NCBI GenBank assembly: GCA_951812525.1
Contig: OX638316.1
Location: 744,001 to 808,000, forward strand
Source: an uncultured Poribacteria bacterium
GTDB taxonomy: Bacteria; Poribacteria; WGA-4E; WGA-3G
Direction of reading: 5' to 3'
DNA: 64,000 nt
Every line of letters begins with the position of its first letter. Position 1 is the first letter of the stretch. Below the pieces are notes generated by a model. The model was not told the DNA's origin. It did no database searches and worked only from the letters and a program-made list of their open reading frames with translations. The position numbers and the translations under genes are program-made. This document shows positions 1 through 8,860 of this stretch, in pieces.

Positions 1-19
1 GATAAAATACCACGCATTC

Positions 20-46
20 TATAGGCGCGCCATTTATAGGCGCGCC
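20..46. repeat. Tandem 12-bp direct repeat TATAGGCGCGCC
   Basis: TATAGGCGCGCC occurs at 20-31 and again at 35-46, separated by ATT. Each unit contains the 8-bp palindrome GGCGCGCC. It lies upstream of the methyltransferase gene and resembles the GGCGCGG hairpins at 39047 and 62553, so it may be a degenerate member of that intergenic family. Bases 1-90 hold no other feature I can support. Confidence 0.5.
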
Positions 47-90
47 TTCCTCTACTCTTAAGCACCTCTAATGAGGCAACGAGAAATCCA

Positions 91-1248
91 ATGAATGTCG
101 AGAACCGAACCATCTTTGAAAATGACAATCTTCATATCCTGCGCGGTCTTGACACAGACACGATAGATCTGATCTATCTCGACCCACCTTTCAACTCCAA
201 TCGGACCTTCCAGGCACCGATAAGCAGCGAAGCTGCAGGTGCTGCGTTCAAGGACTCTTGGACCCTGGACGACTTAGATAGCGCATCTCACGGTGAACTG
301 GCAGAAAAGGAACCCGAACTCTACCACACCATTAGTGCTACTGAGTTTAGTCACGGGACGGCTATGAAAGCCTATCTCATCATGATGAGCATCCGAATGC
401 TCGAGATGCACCGAATCCTGAAATCGACAGGAACTATTTATTTACACTGTGATGACAACGCAAACCACTATCTCAAAATGATGATGGACAGCATTTTTGG
501 GAAAGATAATTTTAGAAACGAGATTATCTGGCAACGAGCAGTAACCAGTAAAGGAAACCTTAAAAAAGGACTCGCACGAGACTCGGACACCATTCTTCGG
601 TATTCAAAAACCAACGCGTTCGTCTGGAATCAGAAGGCTGTCACGATTCCTTACGACATGGCGAATCTGGACGAAAAAACTAAGAAACAATATTGCTACG
701 TCGAACCCGACACCGGACGCCTTGTTTCATATACTTCCTTAACCGCCCAAGTCCAAGATCCGGATTCCCATCTTACTTACGAACTCATGGGTGTAACCCG
801 AACATGGCGATGGGCAAAAGCACGAATGCTGAAAGAAATCAAATCAGGACGCATTGTGCAATTACGTCCCGGAAACGTTCCGCGATATAAGCGGTATCTT
901 GACGAACAAAAAGGGAAAACCCTCAATAATATCTGGACAGATATCCCCAACTTGACAGCGAAAAGTAAAGAACGGATCGGATACCCTACGCAGAAACCAC
1001 TCGCGCTTTTAGAGCGGATTATTCGAGCGAGTAGCAACCCAATGGACATTGTGTTGGACCCGTTTTGCGGATGTGCTACGACCTGTATCGCTGCTGAACG
1101 CCTACAGCGTCAATGGATAGGCATCGACTTAAGCCCTAAATCCTTTGAACTTGTAAAGATGCGCCTTGAACAATACGGTATCCTTAAACAGACACATCAC
1201 CGAACCGACATCCCAAACCCGAAATGGTTTAAAAAATTGAAGAACTAA
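91..1248 (+). CDS. Solitary site-specific DNA methyltransferase (N4/N6 type)
   Basis: This is an S-adenosylmethionine-dependent DNA methyltransferase of the N4-cytosine/N6-adenine family. The catalytic motif DPPF is at residues 31-34. The conserved YPTQKP segment is near residue 298 and the SAM-binding motif DPFCGC near residue 323. The catalytic motif therefore precedes the SAM motif, the order of beta-class enzymes. At 385 residues it is a normal length and looks intact. No restriction endonuclease or specificity subunit is adjacent; the next gene starts 11 bases downstream and encodes an unrelated secreted protein. It may act as an orphan regulatory methylase. A second solitary methyltransferase is at 36559. 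The target sequence cannot be read from the protein. Confidence 0.88.
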   Translation: MNVENRTIFENDNLHILRGLDTDTIDLIYLDPPFNSNRTFQAPISSEAAGAAFKDSWTLDDLDSASHGELAEKEPELYHTISATEFSHGTAMKAYLIMMSIRMLEMHRILKSTGTIYLHCDDNANHYLKMMMDSIFGKDNFRNEIIWQRAVTSKGNLKKGLARDSDTILRYSKTNAFVWNQKAVTIPYDMANLDEKTKKQYCYVEPDTGRLVSYTSLTAQVQDPDSHLTYELMGVTRTWRWAKARMLKEIKSGRIVQLRPGNVPRYKRYLDEQKGKTLNNIWTDIPNLTAKSKERIGYPTQKPLALLERIIRASSNPMDIVLDPFCGCATTCIAAERLQRQWIGIDLSPKSFELVKMRLEQYGILKQTHHRTDIPNPKWFKKLKN

Positions 1249-1259
1249 GGAGTAACCAA

Positions 1260-2051
1260 ATGAAAAAGTTTATGAAGTTTCTCCAGTCTGCCCAAGTTAC
1301 AGTCGGAATCGTAACAGCACTGTTCCTGATATTCGTTGTTACGCAGCGCATCGCCGACGCAAAACGCGACAAAGAGTATGTCGCCAAGCAGATTACCAAC
1401 CTTAAAATAGACGGTGATCTCAGCGAGTGGAAGCGTGCCGAAATCGTCGCCTTCGATGAACTGAAAGATGTCGGGGACGGGTTTCCGAAAGCGAGCGACT
1501 TTACAGGACAAGGTAGAGTCGCATGGACTGCAAAAGAGCCGACCCGTATCTATTTCGCTGTTGAAATCACGGACGACAAACTCCAAGATGCTAATCCACC
1601 TGATGCCAGATGGTGGGAAGACGACAGCGTCGAATTTATGTTTGACTTTGAAAACGGGATGGTTCGAGACACCCTCGTTCAGTGGACACTCGGTGCGAAC
1701 GGTGAAGACCTATCCGCCGCCGCATCCAAGGAAAATACGGAGTGGGTGTTGGTTAAAAACGGCAACGATTACATCTACGAAGTCGCAATTGACCCGACGA
1801 AACCGCGCGGCAATCCGCAGTTCGCAAATCCGGGACAAGGAGACAAATTTGAAGCGGAAGACGGATTACTGATTGGACTCAGTTTCCACGCGAATGATTG
1901 TGAAGGCGGTGGACGTGAACATCAGATCGGATGGACATCCGGTGGCGCATGGGACGGACTCTCCTATGGCGATCTCATCTTTGATGACGAGATATTAGAC
2001 GTTGAACCATCAGGTAAACTCGCATTGACGTGGGGTGCTCTCAAAGAATAA
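1260..2051 (+). CDS. Secreted CBM9-like protein with C-terminal TWG tag
   Basis: A 263-residue exported protein. A hydrophobic segment near residues 12-30 acts as signal peptide or membrane anchor. Residues about 45-235 look like a family 9 carbohydrate-binding (CBM9/DOMON-like) domain, with the typical IDGDLSEW opening and WWEDDSVEFMFD core; such domains bind sugars or heme in other proteins. The last 16 residues, ending GKLALTWGALKE, match the C-termini of the proteins at 45682 and 49992. The start is supported by AAGGAG overlapping the stop of the upstream methyltransferase, so the two genes may be co-transcribed. The ligand is unknown. Confidence 0.75.
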   Translation: MKKFMKFLQSAQVTVGIVTALFLIFVVTQRIADAKRDKEYVAKQITNLKIDGDLSEWKRAEIVAFDELKDVGDGFPKASDFTGQGRVAWTAKEPTRIYFAVEITDDKLQDANPPDARWWEDDSVEFMFDFENGMVRDTLVQWTLGANGEDLSAAASKENTEWVLVKNGNDYIYEVAIDPTKPRGNPQFANPGQGDKFEAEDGLLIGLSFHANDCEGGGREHQIGWTSGGAWDGLSYGDLIFDDEILDVEPSGKLALTWGALKE

Positions 2052-2055
2052 AAGA

Positions 2056-2157
2056 GTTGTCAGTCGCCAACTACTGGCTATTAGAAACCAAAGAGATATG
2101 CGATTTAACCAAATACCTCTTAACCCGATGGCTGACTGCTGACAGCCAATCGCTATC
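2056..2157. repeat. Dispersed intergenic repeat, copy 1
   Basis: The whole gap between two genes is made of the AGTTGTCAGTCG / TTAACCGA / GATGGCTGACTGCTGACAGCC sequence family seen again near 12469, 20719, 22172, 40783 and 41322. The copies are imperfect and end just before the next gene's start. Confidence 0.55.
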
Positions 2158-2162
2158 CAAGT

Positions 2163-4091
2163 ATGTCAAAACCTAACGACTCTTTTACATCTGGAATTAC
2201 CTTTCGATCCCTCTTCATTGGGACGCTACTCATTATTGGGAACGCCTACTGGCTTGCCTATGCCGCTGAGATGATTCAGCCGCAATTCCTCCTCAACTTC
2301 GTTTCGCTCTTCTTCAATGCAGTTTTCACGCTTTTCACCCTCATCGGCTTCAACCTTGCTTGGAAAAAACTCTCACCTCGCACTGCACTGACCACCCAAG
2401 AACTCCTCGTTATCTACATCATGGTCGTCATGGTATCCACCATCGGCGGTCACTCAATGATGACCTTCCTGGTTGGAACGCTGGCACATCCATTCCGGTT
2501 CGCCACTATCGAAAACGAATGGTCATCTCTCTTCTGGCGTTACATCCCAACCTGGTTTGTGCCTGAGGACTACGCACTGGATGCCTACTTTAAGGGAGGC
2601 TTGAGCTTTTACCTTCCCAAACATCTACGCGGCTGGATGGTGCCAATTCTGGTCTGGACCGGGTTCGTTACACTCGTCTGGTTCACACTGATATGTCTCA
2701 ATAGCATCATCCGCATTCAGTGGACAGAACGAGAAAAGTTGGCGTACCCGATAATCCAATTACCACTCCAGATGGCACAGGGTCGGAAAAGTTTTTACAA
2801 AAACGGTGCAATGTGGATAGGCTTTTCAGTCGCCGCAGGTATTGAAATCCTTGCAGGATTGAGCCACCTGTTCCCTCAGATCCCTTCTATTCGACTTAGT
2901 TCCTATTCCATCCAACATCTGTTTACGGACAAACCGTGGAACGCTGTCGGGTGGGTGCCTTTATCTATCTATCCCTTTATTATTGGACTAACATTCTTCG
3001 TGCCGTTGGACATCTCAATGTCGGCGTGGTTCTTCTATATCTTTGGCAAGACGGAACGGATTGTTCGTACGGGGATGTTAGGCGAAGGTGAACTTTATTT
3101 TGCGGAGCGCGCAGGCGGAGCATGGCTCGCAGTCGGTGTGCTGGCGTTGTGGGGGACCCGAAGGCATCTCTGGGATGTTATCCAGAATTGCTTCACAAGT
3201 AAAAAAGCTTTTGATGACTCAAATGAACCGATGCCCTACCGTGTTGCGGTTATCGGGTTAATCCTCGGGAGCATCGGACTCACGCTATTTTCGGTGAAGG
3301 CAGGCATGTCCTTAGGCGGTGTGTTCGGATTTATTGTCATCTTCACTGTGATGGCACTCGGTGTAACGCGCGTACGTGCTGAATTTGGCCCACCATCGCA
3401 CGAGATCCTCGCCCTCGATCCAGCACGGCTGATGGTGGTTACCTTTGGCGCACGATTCGTTGGGACCGGTAATCTCACAATCATCTCCTTCTACTACTGG
3501 CTCAATCGCCTCAACGTTTCACATCCGATGCCAAATCAATTGGAAGGATTCAAACTCGCCGAGCGTGCAGGCATAAACAGCCGAAAACTGGTCTGGGTGA
3601 TGATGTTCTCAATCATTATCGGTACGCTGGCATCGTTTTGGGCATTCCTCTATCTGCTCTATGAGACAGGCGCATTCGCTGTACACGGCTACATCGTCGG
3701 TATTGGTGAGGAGGTATTTGGGAGACGCTTAGAGCGGTGGCTGAACAATCCGACCGGTCCGAATTGGGATGGGACACAATCCATGGGTATCGGAGCAGGG
3801 ATGACATCGGTTCTCTACTTCCTCCGACATAAATTTATGTGGTGGCCCTTCCATCCGATCGGATATGTAATGACAGCTGCCACCTGGGGCGGGCTTGCGG
3901 ATTTCTGGTTCTCTGTCTACCTCGGTTGGATGGTAAAGTTCATTATTGTCTCGATCTTCGGTTTACGCGCACACCAACGTGCAATCCCATTCTTTTTAGG
4001 ACTCGTGATGGGCGATTATGTATTTGTAGGGGGTTGGGCACTCATCGGCACGCTGTTTGATATGCCGACGTACGTCCTTTGGTCGCCTTGA
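2163..4091 (+). CDS. Large polytopic membrane protein (DUF6785/DUF6784-like)
   Basis: A 642-residue integral membrane protein with about a dozen or more hydrophobic segments spread along its length, separated by short charged loops. It has no ATP-binding or known catalytic motif. The conserved run TTQELLVIYIMVVM near residue 78 and the general layout resemble the uncharacterised DUF6785/DUF6784 proteins of planctomycetes and related bacteria, which look like oligopeptide-transporter relatives. That family assignment is from memory and is tentative. It follows the CBM9-like protein after a 111-base repeat, so the two may or may not share a transcript. Substrate and role are unknown. Confidence 0.7.
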   Translation: MSKPNDSFTSGITFRSLFIGTLLIIGNAYWLAYAAEMIQPQFLLNFVSLFFNAVFTLFTLIGFNLAWKKLSPRTALTTQELLVIYIMVVMVSTIGGHSMMTFLVGTLAHPFRFATIENEWSSLFWRYIPTWFVPEDYALDAYFKGGLSFYLPKHLRGWMVPILVWTGFVTLVWFTLICLNSIIRIQWTEREKLAYPIIQLPLQMAQGRKSFYKNGAMWIGFSVAAGIEILAGLSHLFPQIPSIRLSSYSIQHLFTDKPWNAVGWVPLSIYPFIIGLTFFVPLDISMSAWFFYIFGKTERIVRTGMLGEGELYFAERAGGAWLAVGVLALWGTRRHLWDVIQNCFTSKKAFDDSNEPMPYRVAVIGLILGSIGLTLFSVKAGMSLGGVFGFIVIFTVMALGVTRVRAEFGPPSHEILALDPARLMVVTFGARFVGTGNLTIISFYYWLNRLNVSHPMPNQLEGFKLAERAGINSRKLVWVMMFSIIIGTLASFWAFLYLLYETGAFAVHGYIVGIGEEVFGRRLERWLNNPTGPNWDGTQSMGIGAGMTSVLYFLRHKFMWWPFHPIGYVMTAATWGGLADFWFSVYLGWMVKFIIVSIFGLRAHQRAIPFFLGLVMGDYVFVGGWALIGTLFDMPTYVLWSP

Positions 4092-4140
4092 GGTACACAC
4101 AAAATCACAACAAATAATACACAATACCAAGGAGATGTGA

Positions 4141-4977
4141 ATGTACAACTTAAATGGAAAAGTCGCCTTAGTGACAGGCGCGGGAGGTAAAAACGGCATT
4201 GGACGCGCTATTGCGACCCGCTTGGCAAAAGAAGGTGCCGATGTCGCAGTTAACGATATTGCTGAACGCCCCTACGCCACCGATCAGGTGGACTGGCAAG
4301 GGCTACCCGATGTTGTTCGTGAAATTGAAGCTATGGGGCAAAGTGCTATCAGCGTCGTTGCGGACGTTGGAGATGCGCAACAGGTTCGCGAGATGGTGGA
4401 TCAGACGGTTGCACATTTCGGTAAAATCGATATTCTCGTCAACAATGCGGGGACCATCGCTGGCAAGGATCGCGTGCCTGTCGTAGATTTGGCTGAAGAG
4501 GATTGGGATAGAGTACAACTGGTCAACGTGAAAGGTGTGTTCCTCTGCTCTCAAGCCGTGGCACGTCATCTCATCGCCCAGGGAACAGGTGGGAAAATTA
4601 TCAACATGTCATCTGTTACCGGGAAACGGGGATCGGCGCGCTTTGCCGCATATAGTGCCTCAAAATTCGCTGTGATCGGTTTCACGCAGTGCCTCGCCCA
4701 GGAACTCGCACCTTATCAGGTCAACGTCAACGCTATCTGCCCAGGGCTTGTGGACACAGAACGCATCGCGCATCTTGCATCCGTGCTAATGCCCGACAAT
4801 CTTTCCGCCGACGAACAACTCTCGGAATACGCACGCCGCTCCGAGGCAGCTGTCCCCTTCGGGCGACTCGCCGAGGGAGCAGATGTTGCCAAGATGGCTG
4901 CTTTCCTCGCCTCAGACGAAGCCGCCTACCTCACAGGGGTTTCCATCACTGTCTCAGGCGGTACCGTGATGGACTAA
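4141..4977 (+). CDS. Short-chain dehydrogenase/reductase
   Basis: A 278-residue classical SDR oxidoreductase using NAD(P)H. The glycine-rich cofactor motif TGAGGKNGIG is near residues 12-21, NNAG is at 101-104, and the catalytic Tyr/Lys pair is YSASK at 171-175. An extra segment after the cofactor motif (about residues 35-58) is longer than in FabG. A good ribosome-binding site, AAGGAGATG, precedes the start. It resembles FabG-like sugar or acyl dehydrogenases, but the substrate cannot be deduced. A hairpin terminator follows it. Confidence 0.88.
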   Translation: MYNLNGKVALVTGAGGKNGIGRAIATRLAKEGADVAVNDIAERPYATDQVDWQGLPDVVREIEAMGQSAISVVADVGDAQQVREMVDQTVAHFGKIDILVNNAGTIAGKDRVPVVDLAEEDWDRVQLVNVKGVFLCSQAVARHLIAQGTGGKIINMSSVTGKRGSARFAAYSASKFAVIGFTQCLAQELAPYQVNVNAICPGLVDTERIAHLASVLMPDNLSADEQLSEYARRSEAAVPFGRLAEGADVAKMAAFLASDEAAYLTGVSITVSGGTVMD

Positions 4978-4990
4978 CAAGATCTTGTAG

Positions 4991-5021
4991 GTTGGGTTGA
5001 GCGAACGTGAACCCAACTTTT
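4991..5021 (+). terminator. Hairpin terminator, GTTGGGTT/AACCCAAC
   Basis: A perfect 8-bp stem, GTTGGGTT at 4991-4998 and AACCCAAC at 5010-5017, is followed by TTTT. It lies between the convergent SDR and acetoacetate-decarboxylase-like genes and would stop transcription of the SDR. The sequence also resembles a widespread bacterial palindromic repeat of similar sequence. Confidence 0.65.
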
Positions 5022-5035
5022 CGGTAATGGATAAA

Positions 5036-5884
5036 TCAACGCAAGATGCGTTGATCGCTCAGGTCTTTCCCGCCGACACTTTTGACGATAGATGCTCCAC
5101 GCCATTCCTTGACTTCCAATTCGTGGAAGGCGTTGACAATGTTATACTGCGTCGGTAGGTCTTCCCAGCGCGCCTTGTGGAACTGCACTGTCCCTTCGCC
5201 GCGCCAATGTTCCTGCACGACTCGGTTGGGTGAACTCGCAGGCGTTAGCACAGCGTAGGCAATATCCTCAGTACCCCACTCGCCGGTTCTCGGCATATAT
5301 TTATAGTGGAGTGTACCGGTGAGCGGTTGTTCGCCACTCGGTTGCTGTGCTGGAGCGGACGCCGGTTGTATTGGAACCTGCTCCGTCGCTCTTACATGCA
5401 TATCCATGAACTTAAAACCGAGCCAACTGGCAGTACAGTGTGTTTCACCATTAAAAGTGAGTGGATCCGGAAGTGAGCAATAGATTTTTGAGAAGCCTAA
5501 TTCCTCGCGTCCCGTCAAAATCGGATCGGTTAGATTTTCCCACAGCACCGTCAATAGAGAACCGGTTGCCCGATCTACTTCACCGTCGTAAACCGCCGGG
5601 AAACTAACGCCGAGGGTATTGTAACCGCGTCCTGCGAGCCACTCAATCTCTTTCATGTAGCCGCCAGACACAGACACAACGGGTTCGCCGTTAAGCGAGA
5701 ACCCCGGAGGTAGAAACGCCTCTAACTGTTCACTATTTGTTAGGAAACTCACCGTAACCGATGTCGATTTCGGGTTATCTTTGCACTCGAATTTTCTGCC
5801 ATCAGGCCCGTATCTCGGTCCCGTTCTCGGCCCAAAATGTGTCGGCATTCGATACATCGCGTTTGGGTCTAATTTATATCCCAT
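5036..5884 (-). CDS. Acetoacetate decarboxylase-like protein
   Basis: A 282-residue protein resembling the acetoacetate decarboxylase superfamily: an early FLTNSEQLEAFLPPGF stretch, VSVSGGYMKEIEWLAGRGYN, then a large beta-rich domain. Family members decarboxylate beta-keto acids using a Schiff-base lysine, or act on other small acids. Lys near the GYMKE motif is a candidate but I cannot confirm the catalytic residue. I place the start at 5884, not at the longest frame (6034). GGAGG lies 6 bases upstream of this ATG, and a consensus promoter lies between the two candidate starts. Divergently transcribed from the SOD-like gene. Confidence 0.7.
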   Translation of the reverse strand: MGYKLDPNAMYRMPTHFGPRTGPRYGPDGRKFECKDNPKSTSVTVSFLTNSEQLEAFLPPGFSLNGEPVVSVSGGYMKEIEWLAGRGYNTLGVSFPAVYDGEVDRATGSLLTVLWENLTDPILTGREELGFSKIYCSLPDPLTFNGETHCTASWLGFKFMDMHVRATEQVPIQPASAPAQQPSGEQPLTGTLHYKYMPRTGEWGTEDIAYAVLTPASSPNRVVQEHWRGEGTVQFHKARWEDLPTQYNIVNAFHELEVKEWRGASIVKSVGGKDLSDQRILR

Positions 5885-5918
5885 CTGATTCCTCCATGCT
5901 TTAGGTAATATATTCAAT

Positions 5919-5946
5919 ATTGTATCAATATCCAGTGGAATGTCAA
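5919..5946 (-). promoter_or_regulatory. Sigma-70-type promoter for the ADC-like gene
   Basis: Reading the minus strand, -35 TTGACA (5946-5941) and -10 TACAAT (5924-5919) are separated by 16 bases. It sits 35 bases before the ATG at 5884 and supports that start. Confidence 0.7.
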
Positions 5947-5981
5947 GCCCTAATCGCATGTTTCTGAATAGCGAGACTTGA

Positions 5982-6010
5982 TTGACGCTGACCGTTGAAT
6001 ATGATACAAT
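5982..6010 (+). promoter_or_regulatory. Sigma-70-type promoter for the SOD-like gene
   Basis: -35 TTGACG (5982-5987) and -10 TACAAT (6005-6010) with an ideal 17-base spacer, 58 bases before the ATG at 6069. It forms a divergent pair with the promoter at 5919-5946. Confidence 0.7.
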
Positions 6011-6068
6011 ACCTGCAATACCACAGTATCTCAACTAACATCCCCCAAAAAATAAAAAAGGATATTTC

Positions 6069-6782
6069 ATGAACAGCAGACCCTACACGTATACAGCACT
6101 AATAATCCTCATTATTGTAGCAGGTCTCGTGACCGGCTGTGAAAAAATCCCAACAGAGATTATCACCGCTGAGCTTGTTGACCATATCGCAGTTGCGACT
6201 ATCTCTGGAATAGAGGGAAGTGGTATTACCGGCACTGCCACATTCAGGGAAGTAGACGAAGGCGTTCGCGTCATAATCGAAGTCCAAAACACCACCCCCG
6301 GTTTACACGCGATGCATCTCCATACAGGCAGCAGCTGCGCCGATAGTGGACCACACTGGCATCCTATCGGAGTTCCAGCGGGTACGCCCGGTATTCCTAT
6401 CGTCCAAGCGACACGCAATACGCCCCCTATTGGCATAGGCGAAGTCGGAAACATTTCGGTCGACGCAGATGGTACAGGTAGGCTTGAGTTTACGACACCA
6501 TTCTGGTCAGTTGGCGGAGATCCAAACACCGACATTCTCGGTAAACTCATCATGATTCACGAAACCGGCGACACTTTCCTAACCAATCCGCACGTACATC
6601 ACATGAATATGCAAATGGATATGAACATGAATATGGAAGTGGATACGCAGATGGTACAACCGCATGAACACCCGCCGGGGACACCCCCACATTCCCATGC
6701 TAACGCATCAGCAACCGTGCCTCCAATTCAGCCAGGCGGTGGTGCTAAAATCGGTTGTGGTATGATAGTGTTGATGGAATAA
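6069..6782 (+). CDS. Cu/Zn superoxide dismutase-like lipoprotein with Met/His-rich insert
   Basis: A 237-residue SodC-family protein, expected to be lipidated at Cys24 (lipobox LVTGC) and to face the periplasm. The copper ligands of the family are present: His83 and His85 in HLH, His96 in GPHWHP, and His164 in MIHE. Cys90 and Cys230 could form the structural disulfide. The zinc site looks lost: there are no His residues between residues 99 and 125, and the usual GDLGN is GEVGN. Residues about 173-213 form an insert rich in Met and His (NMQMDMNMNM, HEHPP, HSH) placed before the final GCGMI strand, resembling copper-binding tails. It could be a copper-only SOD or a copper-handling protein. Confidence 0.8.
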   Translation: MNSRPYTYTALIILIIVAGLVTGCEKIPTEIITAELVDHIAVATISGIEGSGITGTATFREVDEGVRVIIEVQNTTPGLHAMHLHTGSSCADSGPHWHPIGVPAGTPGIPIVQATRNTPPIGIGEVGNISVDADGTGRLEFTTPFWSVGGDPNTDILGKLIMIHETGDTFLTNPHVHHMNMQMDMNMNMEVDTQMVQPHEHPPGTPPHSHANASATVPPIQPGGGAKIGCGMIVLME

Positions 6783-7441
6783 ATTTGCTTTTCCAAATTA
6801 AATATGTTATCATATATATCGTAGTAATGACTTTTTTAAGAGATCTTATGCCAACAGAATCACCCTTTAGAATTAACAATAAGTTAACAAGAAAAGTATG
6901 ATGGAAATTACATTTCATGAACAAAATAAAACGAATCAACTTTACCGAGTGCCACCACCCTACGTATCCATTAGGTTTATAGCACTTTGAAGAGTACTCA
7001 CTCAAAAAAAATATTGCCTAATTGTTCATGAAAATTCTAAAAGTTCAGAACTTCGGATCACCACAAACGCATGTAACCAGTAGCACCAAAGCCTCTCAAA
7101 TTGGCATACGGAAATCGTGAACAATTTCATGAACAATCATGAACATCTTGGAATAAGAAGCACCGAGTCAAATACAAAATATCACAACAAACACAGCGAG
7201 CATCTTAGTTCAAAGCCTATCTTGCTGGAACAGAAAAAACGATTCCTATAGTGCATGTTCATGAAATTTGATGAATGTTCACGAAATGTTCATAAAACCG
7301 CCAAATTTTTATGCCTGAAAATTAAGTCGTCAGAACGGTCGAAAAAGTTAACATTTAGGTAATTTTAATCCAGATTCTCAGACATAAATGAAGTTAACCT
7401 TTCTCCTTTAGCACATCGCACTCCTTATAGGTATTGTTGTT
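6783..7441. promoter_or_regulatory. AT-rich gene-free region with clustered TTCATGAA palindromes
   Basis: No convincing gene is present in these 659 bases. The palindrome TTCATGAA occurs at 6914-6921, 7025-7032, 7126-7133 and 7258-7265. Close variants lie at 7137-7144 (TCATGAAC), 7278-7285 (TTCACGAA) and 7289-7296 (TTCATAAA). Most sit in longer GTTCATGAA or TTCATGAAC contexts. This clustering looks like an operator array upstream of hen1-pnkp, but no regulator gene is adjacent. The start of hen1 follows without a clear promoter that I could identify. Confidence 0.5.
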
Positions 7442-8860
7442 ATGCTTTTAACAATATCAACGACATATTCTCCAGCGACAGACCTCGGATACCTGTTATA
7501 CAAACATCCTGAGCGGATTCAATCCTTCAAGCTCCCTTATGGACAAGCGCACGTCTTTTATCCAGAGGCACGTGCCGAGAGGTGCACGGCAGCACTACTT
7601 CTCGATGTAGATACCGTTGGACTGACCCGCCGCCCACAGGGTCGATCTGGGGAAAATTTTCCACTGGCACCGTACGTCAGCGATCGTCCTTACGTTGCCT
7701 CGTCGTTTTTGAGCGTCGCAATCGCCAAGGTGTTCAGCAGTGCTTTGTCGGGCAAAAGCAAAGAACGTCCAGAGTTGGCAGAGACAGCGATTCCTTTAAA
7801 GGCAAAGTTATCCATCCTCCCGTGTCAAGGCGGTGAGGAATTGTTGCGGAGACTTTTCGAGCCGCTCGGTTATAAAATAACAGTAGAGGGACACATCTTA
7901 GATGCACGATTCTCGGATTGGGGCGAAAGCCGTTATTTTACGGTAACCCTGCAAAACACCTGCCGTCTGAGCGAACTCCTGACGCATCTTTACGTTTTGA
8001 TTCCCGTGCTTGACGATGAAAAACACTATTGGGTTGACGAAGCAGAAATTGAGAAATTGCTAAAACACGGTAAAAATTGGCTTGCTGCGCATCCAGAACA
8101 AGAATCCATTGTCAGCCGTTACTTGAAACACCTACGCCTGCTTACCGATCAAGCACTTGCGGAATTATGTGAAACAGATCCGCAACAAACTGACGAAACA
8201 ATTCAGGGACAAGAAGAAGCGAAGGTTGAAGCGAGGAGCAACCTGAACGAAATCCGTTTGCAGACGGTCACTGATGTTCTTAAAAAGTGCGGAGCGAAAC
8301 GCGTTCTCGACTTGGGATGCGGTGACGGAAAACTTCTCCATAAGTTGTTGCGTGAACAGCAGTTTGAAGAGATCGTTGGAATGGACGTTTCACATCATGC
8401 CCTGAAAACCGCGCAAGAAAGTCTTCATTACAAGCAGTTGCCAGATAGACAGAAAGAACGACTCCGCTTGTTCCAAGGGTCGCTCAATTATCGAGATAAA
8501 CGCCTCGCTGGATACGATGCAGCTGCGGTGATAGAGGTAATCGAACATTTCGACTTACCACGACTTGCCGCTTTTGAGCGAGTCCTCTTTGAATTTGCTC
8601 GCCCCCAGACGATTGTGTTGACGACACCAAACATAGAATACAACGTGAAATTCGAGAACCTACAGGCTGGAAACTTGCGGCATAAAGACCATCGTTTTGA
8701 ATGGACACGGGACGAGTTTCATTCTTGGACAAATCGTATTTCCGAACGCTTCGGTTATGCCGTTGTGTTTCACCCGATCGGGTCAACGACTGAAGATGTT
8801 GGCGCACCGACCCAGATGGCAGTCTTTACGCGAGAAGGTCGGAAAGATGAAATAACATGA
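7442..8860 (+). CDS. hen1: Hen1, 3'-terminal RNA ribose 2'-O-methyltransferase
   Basis: Bacterial Hen1 methylates the 2'-OH of a broken RNA 3' end during repair, which protects the sealed RNA from repeat cleavage at the same site. The 472-residue length is typical. The N-terminal domain (about 1-260), starting MLLTISTTYSPATDLGYLLY, is the part known in Clostridium thermocellum to activate the Pnkp ligase. The methyltransferase domain shows the SAM motif LDLGCGDG near 288 and the metal-binding ExxEH motif (EVIEH) near 367, with a further RHKDHRFEW His cluster. It overlaps pnkp by ATGA (8857-8860), so translation is coupled. Confidence 0.95.
   Translation: MLLTISTTYSPATDLGYLLYKHPERIQSFKLPYGQAHVFYPEARAERCTAALLLDVDTVGLTRRPQGRSGENFPLAPYVSDRPYVASSFLSVAIAKVFSSALSGKSKERPELAETAIPLKAKLSILPCQGGEELLRRLFEPLGYKITVEGHILDARFSDWGESRYFTVTLQNTCRLSELLTHLYVLIPVLDDEKHYWVDEAEIEKLLKHGKNWLAAHPEQESIVSRYLKHLRLLTDQALAELCETDPQQTDETIQGQEEAKVEARSNLNEIRLQTVTDVLKKCGAKRVLDLGCGDGKLLHKLLREQQFEEIVGMDVSHHALKTAQESLHYKQLPDRQKERLRLFQGSLNYRDKRLAGYDAAAVIEVIEHFDLPRLAAFERVLFEFARPQTIVLTTPNIEYNVKFENLQAGNLRHKDHRFEWTRDEFHSWTNRISERFGYAVVFHPIGSTTEDVGAPTQMAVFTREGRKDEIT

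Noticed and set aside
20-46. GGCGCGCC pairs as cloning-adapter or vector sequence
   Set aside because: They are embedded in AT-rich native-looking sequence and resemble other hairpins in the window; no other vector sequence is seen.
91-1248. Methyltransferases as part of a type III restriction system
   Set aside because: No Res-like helicase/endonuclease gene lies next to either methyltransferase.
5885-6034. 50-residue N-terminal extension of the acetoacetate-decarboxylase-like protein
   Set aside because: A consensus promoter lies in this stretch and GGAGG sits before the internal ATG at 5884.
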